A stretch of 64,000 bases of DNA from Acidobacteriota bacterium (GTDB lineage Bacteria; Acidobacteriota; Vicinamibacteria; Vicinamibacterales; SCN-69-37): NCBI GenBank assembly GCA_020853395.1, contig JADYYY010000015.1, positions 124,001 to 188,000 on the forward strand, in the 5' to 3' direction. Numbering within the stretch: position 1 is the stretch's first letter; each line of letters begins with the position of its first letter. Positions 18,357 to 27,233 of the stretch are shown here, one piece after another. The position numbers and the translations under genes are program-made. Under the pieces are notes generated by a model. The model was not told the DNA's origin, ran no database searches, and saw nothing but the letters and a program-made list of their open reading frames with translations.

Positions 18357-19793
18357 ATGAGCCTGTCTCCTGACGTTCTCCGGTCGCTCGAGCGGGTCGT
18401 CGGCGCCGATCGCGTGTCCACGCGCGAGACGCACCGGCTGATCTACTCGGTGGACTCGTACTGGCTGCCGCAGATGTGGCTCGACCGCGGCGAGCGCATG
18501 CCCCAGCCGGACGCCGTGGTCTTTCCCGCATCGGTCGCGGAGATCAGCGGCGTCCTGGCGCTCGCGCACGCCCACCGCATTCCGGTCGTTCCGTGGGGCG
18601 GCGGCTCCGGCACGCAGGGGGGCGCGCTGCCCATCCACCACGGGATCGTCGTGGACGTGAAGCGCCTGAATCGGATTCTCGAGATCAACGAGCGGTCGCT
18701 CTACGTCACGGCGCAGGCGGGCGTGAACGGGACGGAGCTCGAATGGGCGCTGAACGAGCGCGGGCTCACGCTGCCGCACTACCCGGCGTCCGCCAACTGC
18801 GCGACCCTCGGCGGGTATCTCGCACCGCGCGGATCGGGAACGATCAGCACCAAGTACGGCAAGGCCGAGGATCTGGTCATGAGCCTCGAGGCCGTGCTGC
18901 CCGATGGGCGGGTCATCCGGACGCCGCCGGTGCCGAACCATGCGTCGGGGCCGGACTTCATGCGCCTGTTCCTGGGATCTGAAGGCACCTTCGGGATCAT
19001 CACCGAAGCCACGATGCGCGTGACGAAGCTGCCAGAGGTGCGGCTGTTCCGCGCGATCCTGTTCAAGGACGTCGCGACCGGGCTCGAAGCTGGGCGCCGG
19101 ATGATGGTCGACCGGCTCGACCCGCTGGTCATCCGGATGTACGACCCTCATTCCACGGCGTCGCTCGTGAAGCGCGTGCTCGGGTACGAGCTGAGCGGCG
19201 CCTACATGATCGTCGGCTTCGACGGCTGGCGCGAGATCGCCGCCGCGCAGGAAGCCCGCGCCATGGCGATCTGCGACGAGCTGGGCGGCCGCGACCTCGG
19301 GCGGGAGCCGGGCGAGCGCTGGTGGAACCACCGGTACGACTTCTACTACCCGCCGCTGTCGCTGCATCTGCCGGCGATGTACGGCACGGTCGAGACCGTG
19401 GCGACGTTCGATCGAATCGAGGCCATCTATCACGCGAAGAAGGCTGCCATCGAGGAGGGCTTCGGCCATCTCGGCGTCGAGTACATCGCGCACTTCTCGC
19501 ACTGGTTTCCGTGGGGCGCCAGTCTGTACGATCGCTTCGTGCTGCGGGCCGCGCCCGCCGACCCGCGCGAGGCGCGGGCGCTGCACGACCGGCTGTGGGA
19601 CGCGGCGGTGGAGACCTCGCTGCGCCACGGTGGCATGATCAACGAACACCACGGCGTCGGGTTGAAGCTGAGCCGCTTCATGCGCGCGCAGTACGGGGCG
19701 GCTTGGCCTCTGCTCGAGGCGATCAAACAGACCATCGATCCGCACGGCATCATGAACCCCGGCAAGGTCGGGTTCGAGGAGCGCCCGTCGTGA
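18357..19793 (+). CDS. FAD-linked oxidase, glycolate oxidase GlcD-like
   Basis: 478 residues, beginning 22 bp after the creatininase stop. The FAD_binding_4 domain carries VPWGGGSGTQGG. The C-terminal FAD-oxidase domain has NEHHGVGLKLSRFMRAQYG and ends with DPHGIMNPGKVGF, all typical of GlcD and D-lactate dehydrogenases. It would oxidise a 2-hydroxy acid and pass electrons to the Fe-S protein encoded immediately downstream, whose GTG start overlaps this stop by 4 bases. The native acceptor is probably the quinone pool. The substrate is unknown. Confidence 0.85.
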   Translation: MSLSPDVLRSLERVVGADRVSTRETHRLIYSVDSYWLPQMWLDRGERMPQPDAVVFPASVAEISGVLALAHAHRIPVVPWGGGSGTQGGALPIHHGIVVDVKRLNRILEINERSLYVTAQAGVNGTELEWALNERGLTLPHYPASANCATLGGYLAPRGSGTISTKYGKAEDLVMSLEAVLPDGRVIRTPPVPNHASGPDFMRLFLGSEGTFGIITEATMRVTKLPEVRLFRAILFKDVATGLEAGRRMMVDRLDPLVIRMYDPHSTASLVKRVLGYELSGAYMIVGFDGWREIAAAQEARAMAICDELGGRDLGREPGERWWNHRYDFYYPPLSLHLPAMYGTVETVATFDRIEAIYHAKKAAIEEGFGHLGVEYIAHFSHWFPWGASLYDRFVLRAAPADPREARALHDRLWDAAVETSLRHGGMINEHHGVGLKLSRFMRAQYGAAWPLLEAIKQTIDPHGIMNPGKVGFEERPS

Positions 19794-20902
19794 GCCACAC
19801 GTCGGCGGCCGGAACGCAGCGGACCACCGAGCTCTGCCGCTACTGCTGGATGTGCCGTCACGTGTGTCCAGTCGGCCGCGTGACGGCGCAAGAGACACAC
19901 ACGCCGCACGCGTGGGCGCTCACGATCGAATCGGTCCGCCGCGGTCAGATTGCGTGGACGGCCGACAGCGTCGACGTGCTGTTCGCCTGCGCGGACTGCG
20001 GCCTGTGCCAGACGCATTGCGTCACCGGCCAGCCGCTGCCCGACGCCATCGTCCAGGCGCGCGCCGAGGTCGTTGCCGCCGGCGACGCGCCGGCCGGCAT
20101 CCAGGAACTGGCCGGCCGCCTGCAGCGCTATGGCAACGCCTACGTGGAGGCGGCGCCCAAGCGGGGCGGCAGCGTCGGGCGCACCGCGCTCTTCGCCGGC
20201 GACGTCGCATCCGCGCTGCGGCCCGCCGCGATCGACGCCGCCGTTCGCCTGCTGGCCGCCGCCGGCATCGATGACGTGGTCGTGGTCGCGCGCGGCCGCT
20301 CGTCGGGGTTGCTCGCGAGCAGCGTCGGGCTCACGAGCCTGGCGCGGTCGCTCGCGCGCGAGGTCGTGGACGACGTGCAAACGGCCGGCGCACACGATCT
20401 GCTCGTCCTTTCAGCCGCGGACCGCTGGACGTTCGACTACGTCTACCCGCGCCGCCTCGGCGTGACGTGGCCGGACGGCGTGCACGCGCTCGAGGTCGCG
20501 ACGGTGCTCGCGCGCGCGCACGCCGAGGGACGTCTCACGTTCACGCCGATCGACGACGACGTGCCGTTCGGCTATCACGATCCCTGCCACGCGCCGCGGG
20601 TACGGCACGACCCGGAGTCGCCACGTGCGCTCGCCGGCGCCGCGCTGGGCGCTCGAAACGCGCGCGAGCTCTTCTGGCGAGAGCGCCGCGCGCATCCGTG
20701 CGGCGCGATCGGAGGGCTCGAGTACACGCACCCGGAGGTCAGCCGTGCGCTCGCCGAAGCCCGCCTCGGCGACGCGAGGGCCGCTGGGGTTGGCCGAATC
20801 GTGACCGAAGACCCGGCCTGCGCCGCCCAGCTCGCGCGGCACGCCGGCGACGTTGACGTCGTGAGCCTCTACGAGCTACTCGACGAGCGGCTCGTCCGCT
20901 GA
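19790..20902 (+). CDS. (Fe-S)-binding protein, GlcF/heterodisulfide reductase-like partner
   Basis: 370 residues from GTG 19790, inside a GTGA overlap with the preceding oxidase. Two 4Fe-4S motifs lie near the N-terminus: CRYCWMCRHVCP and CADCGLCQTHC. Downstream are degenerate CCG-domain remnants (GYHDPCHAPRV and a later HPCGAIGG) as found in GlcF and HdrB/D. It should relay electrons from the FAD subunit. The first CCG box is reduced compared with GlcF, so quinone contact may differ. The gene converges on the RraA-family gene with only about 30 bp between them. Confidence 0.8.
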   Translation: MSHTSAAGTQRTTELCRYCWMCRHVCPVGRVTAQETHTPHAWALTIESVRRGQIAWTADSVDVLFACADCGLCQTHCVTGQPLPDAIVQARAEVVAAGDAPAGIQELAGRLQRYGNAYVEAAPKRGGSVGRTALFAGDVASALRPAAIDAAVRLLAAAGIDDVVVVARGRSSGLLASSVGLTSLARSLAREVVDDVQTAGAHDLLVLSAADRWTFDYVYPRRLGVTWPDGVHALEVATVLARAHAEGRLTFTPIDDDVPFGYHDPCHAPRVRHDPESPRALAGAALGARNARELFWRERRAHPCGAIGGLEYTHPEVSRALAEARLGDARAAGVGRIVTEDPACAAQLARHAGDVDVVSLYELLDERLVR

Positions 20903-20933
20903 GCGGCCGCGGCGATCGGCAGAATCCGTCGAG

Positions 20934-21848
20934 CTATTTCTTCGGGTACGTCGCCCGAATCTCCTCGAGCCGCTTCTTCAGGTAGGCGTCGTACTCGGCT
21001 TTGAGCGCCGGGTCGCTGGGCGTCCCGTAGATCTCGCGCGATCTGTAGCGGCCTTCATCGAACTTCTTGCGCGTCCACTCGTCGTGCACGTGGATCACGT
21101 CGGCGCCGTCGAGCACCGGCTCGACGAGTGCCGGCGGGATGAAGTAGACGCCCTCGGCGTCGCCGAAGACGAGATCGCCCGGCATCACCGTGGTCTTCCC
21201 GATGCGCACCGGCACGTTGATGCCGGTGAGCATCACGTTGCCGATGGGTGTCGGGTGCGCCGTCCGGAAATAGGCCGGCATGTCCATGGTGCGGATGCCT
21301 TCGAGATCCCGGATCGCACCGTCGACGACGAGGCCGGCGCCGCCCGTCGCCTTCATGACGTAGTAGAACAGGTTGTCGCCGACGATCGTGCCGTTCTCGT
21401 CCATGCCGAAGAGATCGACGACGAGGACGTCGCCGGGCTGGAGCATGTCGATGGCGACCTGGTTGTTCATCCGCCCGACGCCGAGGGCCTTCGCGTTGGC
21501 GTTGACGATCGCGTCGAGGTCGGGCCGCACCGGCATGAACTGCACCGTGAAGGCCCGGCCGACCAGCTTGCGGCCCGGGTGGAGCACCTGGAAGCCGTTC
21601 GCGAACTGGTTGCGGAAGTTCTTGCCCGGCAGCACGGCCAGCACCTCTTCGGCAGAGAGGCCGCGCGCGCGCTCGACCAGCCAGTCCGGCACCTTCGGCC
21701 GGCCATCCGGGAAGCGCTCGTAGGGATTCTGCGCGCTCCATTCGATCATCTGCTCGCGGTTCAACGAGAAGAGTTGTGCCTTCGGCATCGCGCCCAGCGC
21801 GAAGGCGACGAGGGAGAGCGCGAGCACGAAGCGCGTTCGACCGATCAT
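20934..21848 (-). CDS. Exported RraA-family protein (HMG/CHA aldolase-like)
   Basis: 304 residues from ATG 21848, with GGAGG 5 bases upstream; another ATG 18 bases earlier is less well placed. An N-terminal signal peptide (TRFVLALSLVAFALGAMPKA) is followed by a full RraA-like fold: GRAFTVQFMP, GDVLVVDLFG, GDNLFYYVMKATGGAGLVVDGAIRDL (split by position), GNVMLTGINVPVRI and MPGDLVFGDAEGV. The GGAGLVVDGAIRD stretch carries the Arg/Asp pair used by class II pyruvate aldolases. Normal RraA and HMG-aldolases are cytoplasmic, so the signal peptide is unusual. It lies 61 bp downstream of the Tat-exported enolase gene and is probably in its operon. Confidence 0.8.
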   Translation of the reverse strand: MIGRTRFVLALSLVAFALGAMPKAQLFSLNREQMIEWSAQNPYERFPDGRPKVPDWLVERARGLSAEEVLAVLPGKNFRNQFANGFQVLHPGRKLVGRAFTVQFMPVRPDLDAIVNANAKALGVGRMNNQVAIDMLQPGDVLVVDLFGMDENGTIVGDNLFYYVMKATGGAGLVVDGAIRDLEGIRTMDMPAYFRTAHPTPIGNVMLTGINVPVRIGKTTVMPGDLVFGDAEGVYFIPPALVEPVLDGADVIHVHDEWTRKKFDEGRYRSREIYGTPSDPALKAEYDAYLKKRLEEIRATYPKK

Positions 21849-21909
21849 CAATGCCTCCAGGACCACGGATGGGCGTCTGGTATTTCGAGCCGCCAGCGTC
21901 GGCGTTCGT

Positions 21910-23310
21910 TCAGCTCCAGAGCCGATCGTTGGACGGCACGGTGTCCCACTCCGGCGTCGGGCGGAACAGGCCGGAGTCAGGCCGCAGGTGCTGCTGCACG
22001 ACGTCGAGGTTGACGTCGAGGCCGAGCCCCGGCGCGTTCGGCGGCACCGCGAAGCCCCGATCGAACAGCGAGCCGCCGCCGAGCACGGTGACCATCGAAT
22101 TCCACCACGGCACGTCGAGCGAGTGGTGCTCGAGCGCGACGAAGTTCTCGGTGGCAGCGGCTGTGTGCACGCTCGCCATCAGGCTGATCGGCGTGCCGGC
22201 CGAGTGCATGGCCATCGCGACGCCGTGCTCCATCGCGTAGTCGCCGATCTTCTTCGTCTCGATGAGGCCGCCGGAGCTCGCGAGATCCGGGTGGATCATG
22301 TCGACGGCGCCCATGTCGATGAGCTTGGCGAAGTCCTCTTTCAGGTAGATGTCCTCGCCCGTCAGGATCGGCGTCGTCGTCGACTCCTTGATCTGCTTGA
22401 CGAGATCGCCGAACTGCCAGGGCACCATGTCCTCCATCCAGGCGAGGTTCCACTTCTCCATCGTGCGCGCCAGCTTGATGCAACTGTTGACGCCGATGTG
22501 GCCGTAGTGGTCGGTGGACAGCGGGATCTCCCAGCCGATGATCTCGCGGAGCGTGCCCACCCAGTCCGACAGCCAGGCCAGCCCCTTGTCGGTGATCTCG
22601 ATGCCGGTGAACGGGTGCATCACCTGGGCACCCTGGCCGAGGCTCGTGCCGGCCGGATAGGACAGCGTGCCGGGCACCTTCTGCATCAGCCCGATGCCGA
22701 AGTCCTGTTTCAGGAAGGTGATGCCGCGGTCCATCCGCTCCTTGAGCCGGGCCGCCTGTTGCTTCGGATCGGCCTCACTCGTCGTGTCGGCGTAGAGCCG
22801 CACGCGATCGCGGAAGCGGCCGCCGAGCATCTGCCAGCACGGCACACCCCAGGCCTTGCCTGCGAGGTCCATCAGCGCCATCTCGATCCCGCACACGCCG
22901 CCGGCCTGCCGCGCCGGCGCGCCGAACTGCTTGATCTTCCGGAACACCTTGTCGACGTTGCAGGGGTTCTCGCCGACGATCCGGCTCTTGAGCATGAGCG
23001 CGTAGCGCTCGTTGCCGCCATCGCGCACCTCACCCCAGCCGACCAGCCCTTGATTGGTGTCGATCCTGATGATCGGCACCGTGAAGGGCGCGCCGGTGAC
23101 GACGGCGACGCGCAGGTCGGTGATCTTCAGCGCCGACGGCTCGGATGCGCGGTTCACGTTCGCCTGCACGAAGTCGGCGCGCGCCGCCGCGGCGGCCTCG
23201 CCGGTCAGCGCCATCGCGGCGGAGGCGCCGAGCCCGAGCGTTCGGAAGAACGATCGGCGATCCACACCCGGGTGGCTGTCATCGAGCAGCGCGCGCGTTG
23301 CGGGTTTCAT
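21910..23310 (-). CDS. Tat-exported mandelate racemase/muconate lactonizing (enolase superfamily) enzyme
   Basis: 466 residues from ATG 23310, with a strong AAGGAGG directly upstream. A twin-arginine signal is seen at DRRSFFRTLGLGASAAMAL. The enolase-superfamily body includes LVGWGEVRDGG, MDLAGKAWGVPCWQMLGG, the lysine-containing strand ITFLKQDFG, LSTDHYGHIG, AWMEDMVPW, LTGEDIY and DLASSGGL. This resembles acid-sugar dehydratases of the mandelate racemase branch. Together with the exported RraA-like protein it suggests dehydration then aldol cleavage of a sugar acid outside the cytoplasm. That pathway is inferred, and the substrate is unknown. Confidence 0.85.
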   Translation of the reverse strand: MKPATRALLDDSHPGVDRRSFFRTLGLGASAAMALTGEAAAAARADFVQANVNRASEPSALKITDLRVAVVTGAPFTVPIIRIDTNQGLVGWGEVRDGGNERYALMLKSRIVGENPCNVDKVFRKIKQFGAPARQAGGVCGIEMALMDLAGKAWGVPCWQMLGGRFRDRVRLYADTTSEADPKQQAARLKERMDRGITFLKQDFGIGLMQKVPGTLSYPAGTSLGQGAQVMHPFTGIEITDKGLAWLSDWVGTLREIIGWEIPLSTDHYGHIGVNSCIKLARTMEKWNLAWMEDMVPWQFGDLVKQIKESTTTPILTGEDIYLKEDFAKLIDMGAVDMIHPDLASSGGLIETKKIGDYAMEHGVAMAMHSAGTPISLMASVHTAAATENFVALEHHSLDVPWWNSMVTVLGGGSLFDRGFAVPPNAPGLGLDVNLDVVQQHLRPDSGLFRPTPEWDTVPSNDRLWS

Positions 23311-23610
23311 GAGCCTCCTTGTCGTCCCGGTACCGATGTTCGAGCCTGGCCGTCTCGCACGGATGTCGGGTCCCGGCCGGCGACCGATCGTGCAACGCCC
23401 CGAGAGCGTCGGGCCGCCCGGCGTGTGCGAGCTGGCGCGTCCGGGCGGCCGTGTCGCACGCGAGCGCCGCGCTCGCGGCCGGCTCCTGACCGCCATTCGA
23501 GCGATCGTCAGCGCGCTCGCCGTCCCCTCGGGACCCCCACGGTCCTCCTCCCAGTTGTCGTGTGCTGGACAGGATAGGGACCTGGCGAATGGAGGTCAAG
23601 GGCCGTCCTC

Positions 23611-23616
23611 TACAAT
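23611..23616 (+). promoter_or_regulatory. TACAAT -10 box six bases before the start codon (leaderless candidate)
   Basis: TACAAT lies six bases before the GTG at 23623, so transcription would begin at or next to the start codon. No convincing -35 or ribosome site stands between. The same spacing recurs at 63602-63614. Confidence 0.4.
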
Positions 23617-23622
23617 GTCCCC

Positions 23623-24582
23623 GTGTCTCTCGTCACGCTGGGCGCCATCCGCGCGGCGCGCGAACGCATCGCGCCCGTTGCGCGCGTCACGCCGCTGCTC
23701 GACGTGTCGGTCCACGCGGGCCGGCCGCTGGCGCTCAAGTGCGAGAACCTGCAGCCGTCGGGAGCGTTCAAGATCCGCGGCGCATTCAACATGCTCGCGC
23801 AGATTGCGCCCGACGTGCGCGCGCACGGAGTCATCACCTACTCGTCCGGCAATCATGGAGCGGCGCTCGCATTCGCGGCGCGTGTCCTCGGCGTGCCGGC
23901 AGTCGTCGTGATGCCGACGACCGCTCCGGCGGTCAAGGTGAACGGCGTGCGCGGGCTGGGTGGCGAGGTGATCTTCGCGGGCACGACCTCGTCGGAGCGC
24001 CGTACGCGCGCGGAGTCGGAAGCCGTGGCGCGGGGGCTGACGATGGTGCCGCCCTTCGATCACGAATGGATCATCGCCGGTCAGGGGACAGCGGGCATCG
24101 AGATCCTGGAGCAGCAGCCGGACGTCGCCGCCGTGCTCGTGCCGATTGGCGGAGGCGGTCTGGCTGCCGGCATCTCGGCGGCCGTCAAGCTGTCGGCGCC
24201 GCACGTGAAGGTCGTCGGCGTCGAGCCGACGGGCGCGGACGCCATGAAGCGGTCGCTCGCTGCCGGCTCGCCCGTGACGCTCGATCGCGTCGAGACGATC
24301 GCGGACGGCTTGATGCCCGTGCGTCCCGGCGATTTGACGTTCCAGCACGTGCGCGCGTTCGCCGACGCCGTGATCACGGTTGATGATCCGGCGATCGTGC
24401 GCGCGGTGATCTGGCTCGCCGAGCAGGCGAAGCTCGTCGTCGAACCGAGCGGCGCCGCGGCGGTGGCCGCGGTCCTGAGCGGTGCGCTCGACGCGGCCCT
24501 GCCGGTCGCCGGGCCCGTTGTCGCGGTCGTGAGCGGCGGGAACATCAGCGTCGAGTCGCTCTGCGCGCTGGCCGCTGGGTGA
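23623..24582 (+). CDS. PLP-dependent threonine/serine dehydratase or racemase-like enzyme
   Basis: 319 residues from GTG 23623. Fold-type II PLP enzyme: Schiff-base lysine at about residue 50 in PSGAFKIRGA, TYSSGNHGAALAFAA, the glycine phosphate loop IGGGGLAAG, and VSGGNIS near the end. Length and the absence of a C-terminal ACT domain fit catabolic threonine dehydratase or serine racemase. It is divergent from the enolase gene and may have a leaderless transcript. Threonine deaminase versus serine racemase cannot be separated from sequence alone. Confidence 0.85.
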   Translation: MSLVTLGAIRAARERIAPVARVTPLLDVSVHAGRPLALKCENLQPSGAFKIRGAFNMLAQIAPDVRAHGVITYSSGNHGAALAFAARVLGVPAVVVMPTTAPAVKVNGVRGLGGEVIFAGTTSSERRTRAESEAVARGLTMVPPFDHEWIIAGQGTAGIEILEQQPDVAAVLVPIGGGGLAAGISAAVKLSAPHVKVVGVEPTGADAMKRSLAAGSPVTLDRVETIADGLMPVRPGDLTFQHVRAFADAVITVDDPAIVRAVIWLAEQAKLVVEPSGAAAVAAVLSGALDAALPVAGPVVAVVSGGNISVESLCALAAG

Positions 24583-24682
24583 GCGCCCTCGTCGTTCCAA
24601 ACGTCCTCTGCGCTGGCGCTGCGTATACTGATCCGGTCCGGTCGTTGTCCGCCAGCGCTCCCCAGCCGATCGTGCGACTCCG

Positions 24683-26470
24683 ATGACTCCGATCGAAGAC
24701 TACGCGCTCATCGGCGACTGCGAAACGGCGGCGCTCGTGTCGCGCGGCGGCTCCATCGACTGGCTCTGCTGGCCGCGATTCGATTCGGACGCGTGCCTGG
24801 CCGCGCTGCTCGGCACCCCCGCCAACGGACGATGGCTCGTCGCGCCGCTCGAGGGCGCGACCATCACGCGCCGCTATCGACCCGACACCCTAATCCTCGA
24901 GACGACGTTCGAGACGTCTTCCGGGCGCGCGACGCTCATCGACTTCATGCCGCCGCGCAGCGCGAGCTCCGACGTCGTGCGGCTCGTGCGCGGCGATCGC
25001 GGCTGCCTCCGCTTCCGGACCGAGCTGATCCTGCGGTTCGGCTACGGGCGCGAGGTGCCGTGGGTGAACCGGCTGCCGGACGGCACGCTCCGGGCCATTG
25101 CCGGGCCCGACATGGTGCTGCTGCGGACGCCGGTGCCGCTCACCGGCGTCGATCTCACGACGGTCGGCGAGTTCGACGTGCTGGCCGGCCGCACCGTGCC
25201 GTTCGTCCTCACGCACGGGTCGTCTCATCGGCCGCCGCCGCGCCACATCGATCCCGAAGGAGCATTGCAGGCGACCGAGGCGTTCTGGACCGAGTGGGCC
25301 GCGCGCAATCAGTCGACGGGCGAGTGGCGCGAGATCGTGATGCGGTCGCTGATCACGCTCAAAGCGCTGACGCACGCGCCGACCGGCGCCGTCGTCGCCG
25401 CGCCCACGACGTCGCTTCCGGAGCTCATCGGGGGCACGCGCAACTGGGACTACCGGTTCTGCTGGGTGCGCGATGCGACGCTGACGCTGCTCGCGCTGAT
25501 GAACGCCGGCTACTACGACGAAGCGCGCGCCTGGACCGATTGGCTCCTCCGCGCCGCCGCCGGCGCGCCGTCCCAGCTCCAGATCATGTACGGCCTCGCC
25601 GGAGAACGGCGGCTCGCCGAGTTCGAGCTGCCCTGGCTGCCCGGCTACGGCAGCTCGCAGCCCGTCCGGATCGGCAACGCGGCGCACGAGCAATTGCAGC
25701 TCGACGTGTTCGGCGAGGTCATGGACACGCTCCACCAGGCCCGCCGCGGCGGGCTCGATCATCGCGGCGACGACTGGGCGTTCCAGCGCGCGCTCGTCTG
25801 CCATCTCGAATCGGTCTGCGATCAGCCGGATCACGGGATGTGGGAAGTGCGCGGAGCGCCACGGCACTTCACCTACTCCAAGGTCATGGCCTGGGTCGCG
25901 TTCGACCGCGCCGTCCGCGCGGTCGAGACGCTGCGCGTGGACGGTCCGGTCGATCGCTGGCGCGCGCGCCGGCAAGCCCTCCACGACGAGGTGTGCACGC
26001 GAGGCTACGACTCGGCGCGCGGCTGCTTCGTGCAGTCGTACGGATCGCGCGAGCTCGACGCCAGCCTGTTGCTGCTGCCGACGACGGGCTTTCTGCCGGC
26101 GAGCGACCCGCGCGTGCTCCGTACGGTGGCTGCAGTCGAACGGGATCTGGTGGCCGACGGCTTCCTGCGCCGCTACGACACGGCGAGCGGCACCGACGGC
26201 CTGCCGGCGGGCGAGGGCGTATTTCTCGCGTGCACGTTCTGGCTCGCCGACGCCTATGCGGTCATCGGGCGCCTCGACGACGCGCGGCGGCTGTTCACGC
26301 GCCTCGTCGGCCTCGCGAACGACGTGGGCCTGCTCTCCGAGGAGTACGACACGACGATGCGCCGGCTCGTGGGCAACTTCCCGCAGGCGTTCTCCCACAT
26401 CGCCCTCGTGAACACCGCGCACAACCTCGCCCGCGCCGCGAAGCCGGCCGAGCAGCGGGCCGCGTCCTGA
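24683..26470 (+). CDS. Glycoside hydrolase family 15 protein (glucoamylase/trehalase-like)
   Basis: 595 residues. N-terminal GH15 beta-sandwich: IEDYALIGDCETAALVSRGG and DWLCWPRFDSDA. The alpha/alpha toroid catalytic domain holds GGTRNWDYRFCWVRDA and, later, DGLPAGEGVFLACTFWL, which should hold a catalytic carboxylate. No signal peptide, so cytoplasmic. Bacterial GH15 proteins of this length include trehalases and glucoamylases acting on trehalose or maltooligosaccharides. A TATACT -10-like box lies at 24624-24629. The gene stands alone apart from an esterase gene 121 bp downstream. Confidence 0.85.
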   Translation: MTPIEDYALIGDCETAALVSRGGSIDWLCWPRFDSDACLAALLGTPANGRWLVAPLEGATITRRYRPDTLILETTFETSSGRATLIDFMPPRSASSDVVRLVRGDRGCLRFRTELILRFGYGREVPWVNRLPDGTLRAIAGPDMVLLRTPVPLTGVDLTTVGEFDVLAGRTVPFVLTHGSSHRPPPRHIDPEGALQATEAFWTEWAARNQSTGEWREIVMRSLITLKALTHAPTGAVVAAPTTSLPELIGGTRNWDYRFCWVRDATLTLLALMNAGYYDEARAWTDWLLRAAAGAPSQLQIMYGLAGERRLAEFELPWLPGYGSSQPVRIGNAAHEQLQLDVFGEVMDTLHQARRGGLDHRGDDWAFQRALVCHLESVCDQPDHGMWEVRGAPRHFTYSKVMAWVAFDRAVRAVETLRVDGPVDRWRARRQALHDEVCTRGYDSARGCFVQSYGSRELDASLLLLPTTGFLPASDPRVLRTVAAVERDLVADGFLRRYDTASGTDGLPAGEGVFLACTFWLADAYAVIGRLDDARRLFTRLVGLANDVGLLSEEYDTTMRRLVGNFPQAFSHIALVNTAHNLARAAKPAEQRAAS

Positions 26471-26591
26471 CGCTGCCGATCACGTCGTGGTCGCCGTTCA
26501 CCGCGTTCGTGCGCGCCGCGTTCGACCGCAGGCGCACGCGCCGCACGCCGGGTCGTGCCGCATCGCCGGCCGGCTCACAGGAGGAGAGACG

Positions 26592-27233
26592 ATGACCGAG
26601 GGGACGCTCGATCCGCACGCCGGCGCGGTCTGGCTCCATCACGGGCCGCGTCCCGCCGAGGCGCGCGTCACGCTCTTGTGCCTGCACGGCCGCGGGGCCT
26701 CGGCCTCCGACATCCTGCGGCTCGCGGCAGAGCTGCGGCTGGATGACGTCGCATGTCTCGCGCCGCAGGCATCGGGCCGCACGTGGTATCCGCACACGTT
26801 TCTGGCGCCGCTCGACCAGAACGAGCCTGCGCTCGGCTCGGCGTTGCGTCTCGTCTCCGGTGCCATCGACGGCCTGGTCGCCGACGGCGTTGGCGTCGGG
26901 CGGATCGGCCTGATCGGGTTTTCGCAGGGCGCGTGCTTGTCGCTCGAGTTCGCGGCACGCCACGCGCGGCGCTACGCCGGCGTCTTCGGGCTGAGCGGCG
27001 GGCTGATCGGGCCGCCGGGGACGCCGCGAGCGTACACGGGATCGCTCGACGGCACGCCCGTCTTCCTCGGTTGCAGCGACGTCGACGTCCACATTCCGCT
27101 CGCGCGCGTGCACGAGACCGCCGACGTCCTGCGCGGCCTTGGCGCCGCCGTGGACGAGCGGATCTATCCCGGAATGGGGCACACGGTGAACGGCGACGAG
27201 ATCGCCGCGATCAGAGCGGTCCTACAACGCTGA
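26592..27233 (+). CDS. Alpha/beta hydrolase, phospholipase/carboxylesterase family
   Basis: 213 residues from ATG 26592, with AGGAGGAGAG upstream. Carboxylesterase/phospholipase fold: TLLCLHGRGASASDI, LAPQASGRTWYPHTF, nucleophile serine in GLIGFSQGACLSLEF, DVHIPLARVHET around the catalytic Asp, and GMGHTVN with the catalytic His. All three triad positions are present. No export signal. It resembles small cytoplasmic esterases related to YpfH. Its 3' end overlaps the convergent YceI gene by 12 bp. Confidence 0.85.
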   Translation: MTEGTLDPHAGAVWLHHGPRPAEARVTLLCLHGRGASASDILRLAAELRLDDVACLAPQASGRTWYPHTFLAPLDQNEPALGSALRLVSGAIDGLVADGVGVGRIGLIGFSQGACLSLEFAARHARRYAGVFGLSGGLIGPPGTPRAYTGSLDGTPVFLGCSDVDVHIPLARVHETADVLRGLGAAVDERIYPGMGHTVNGDEIAAIRAVLQR

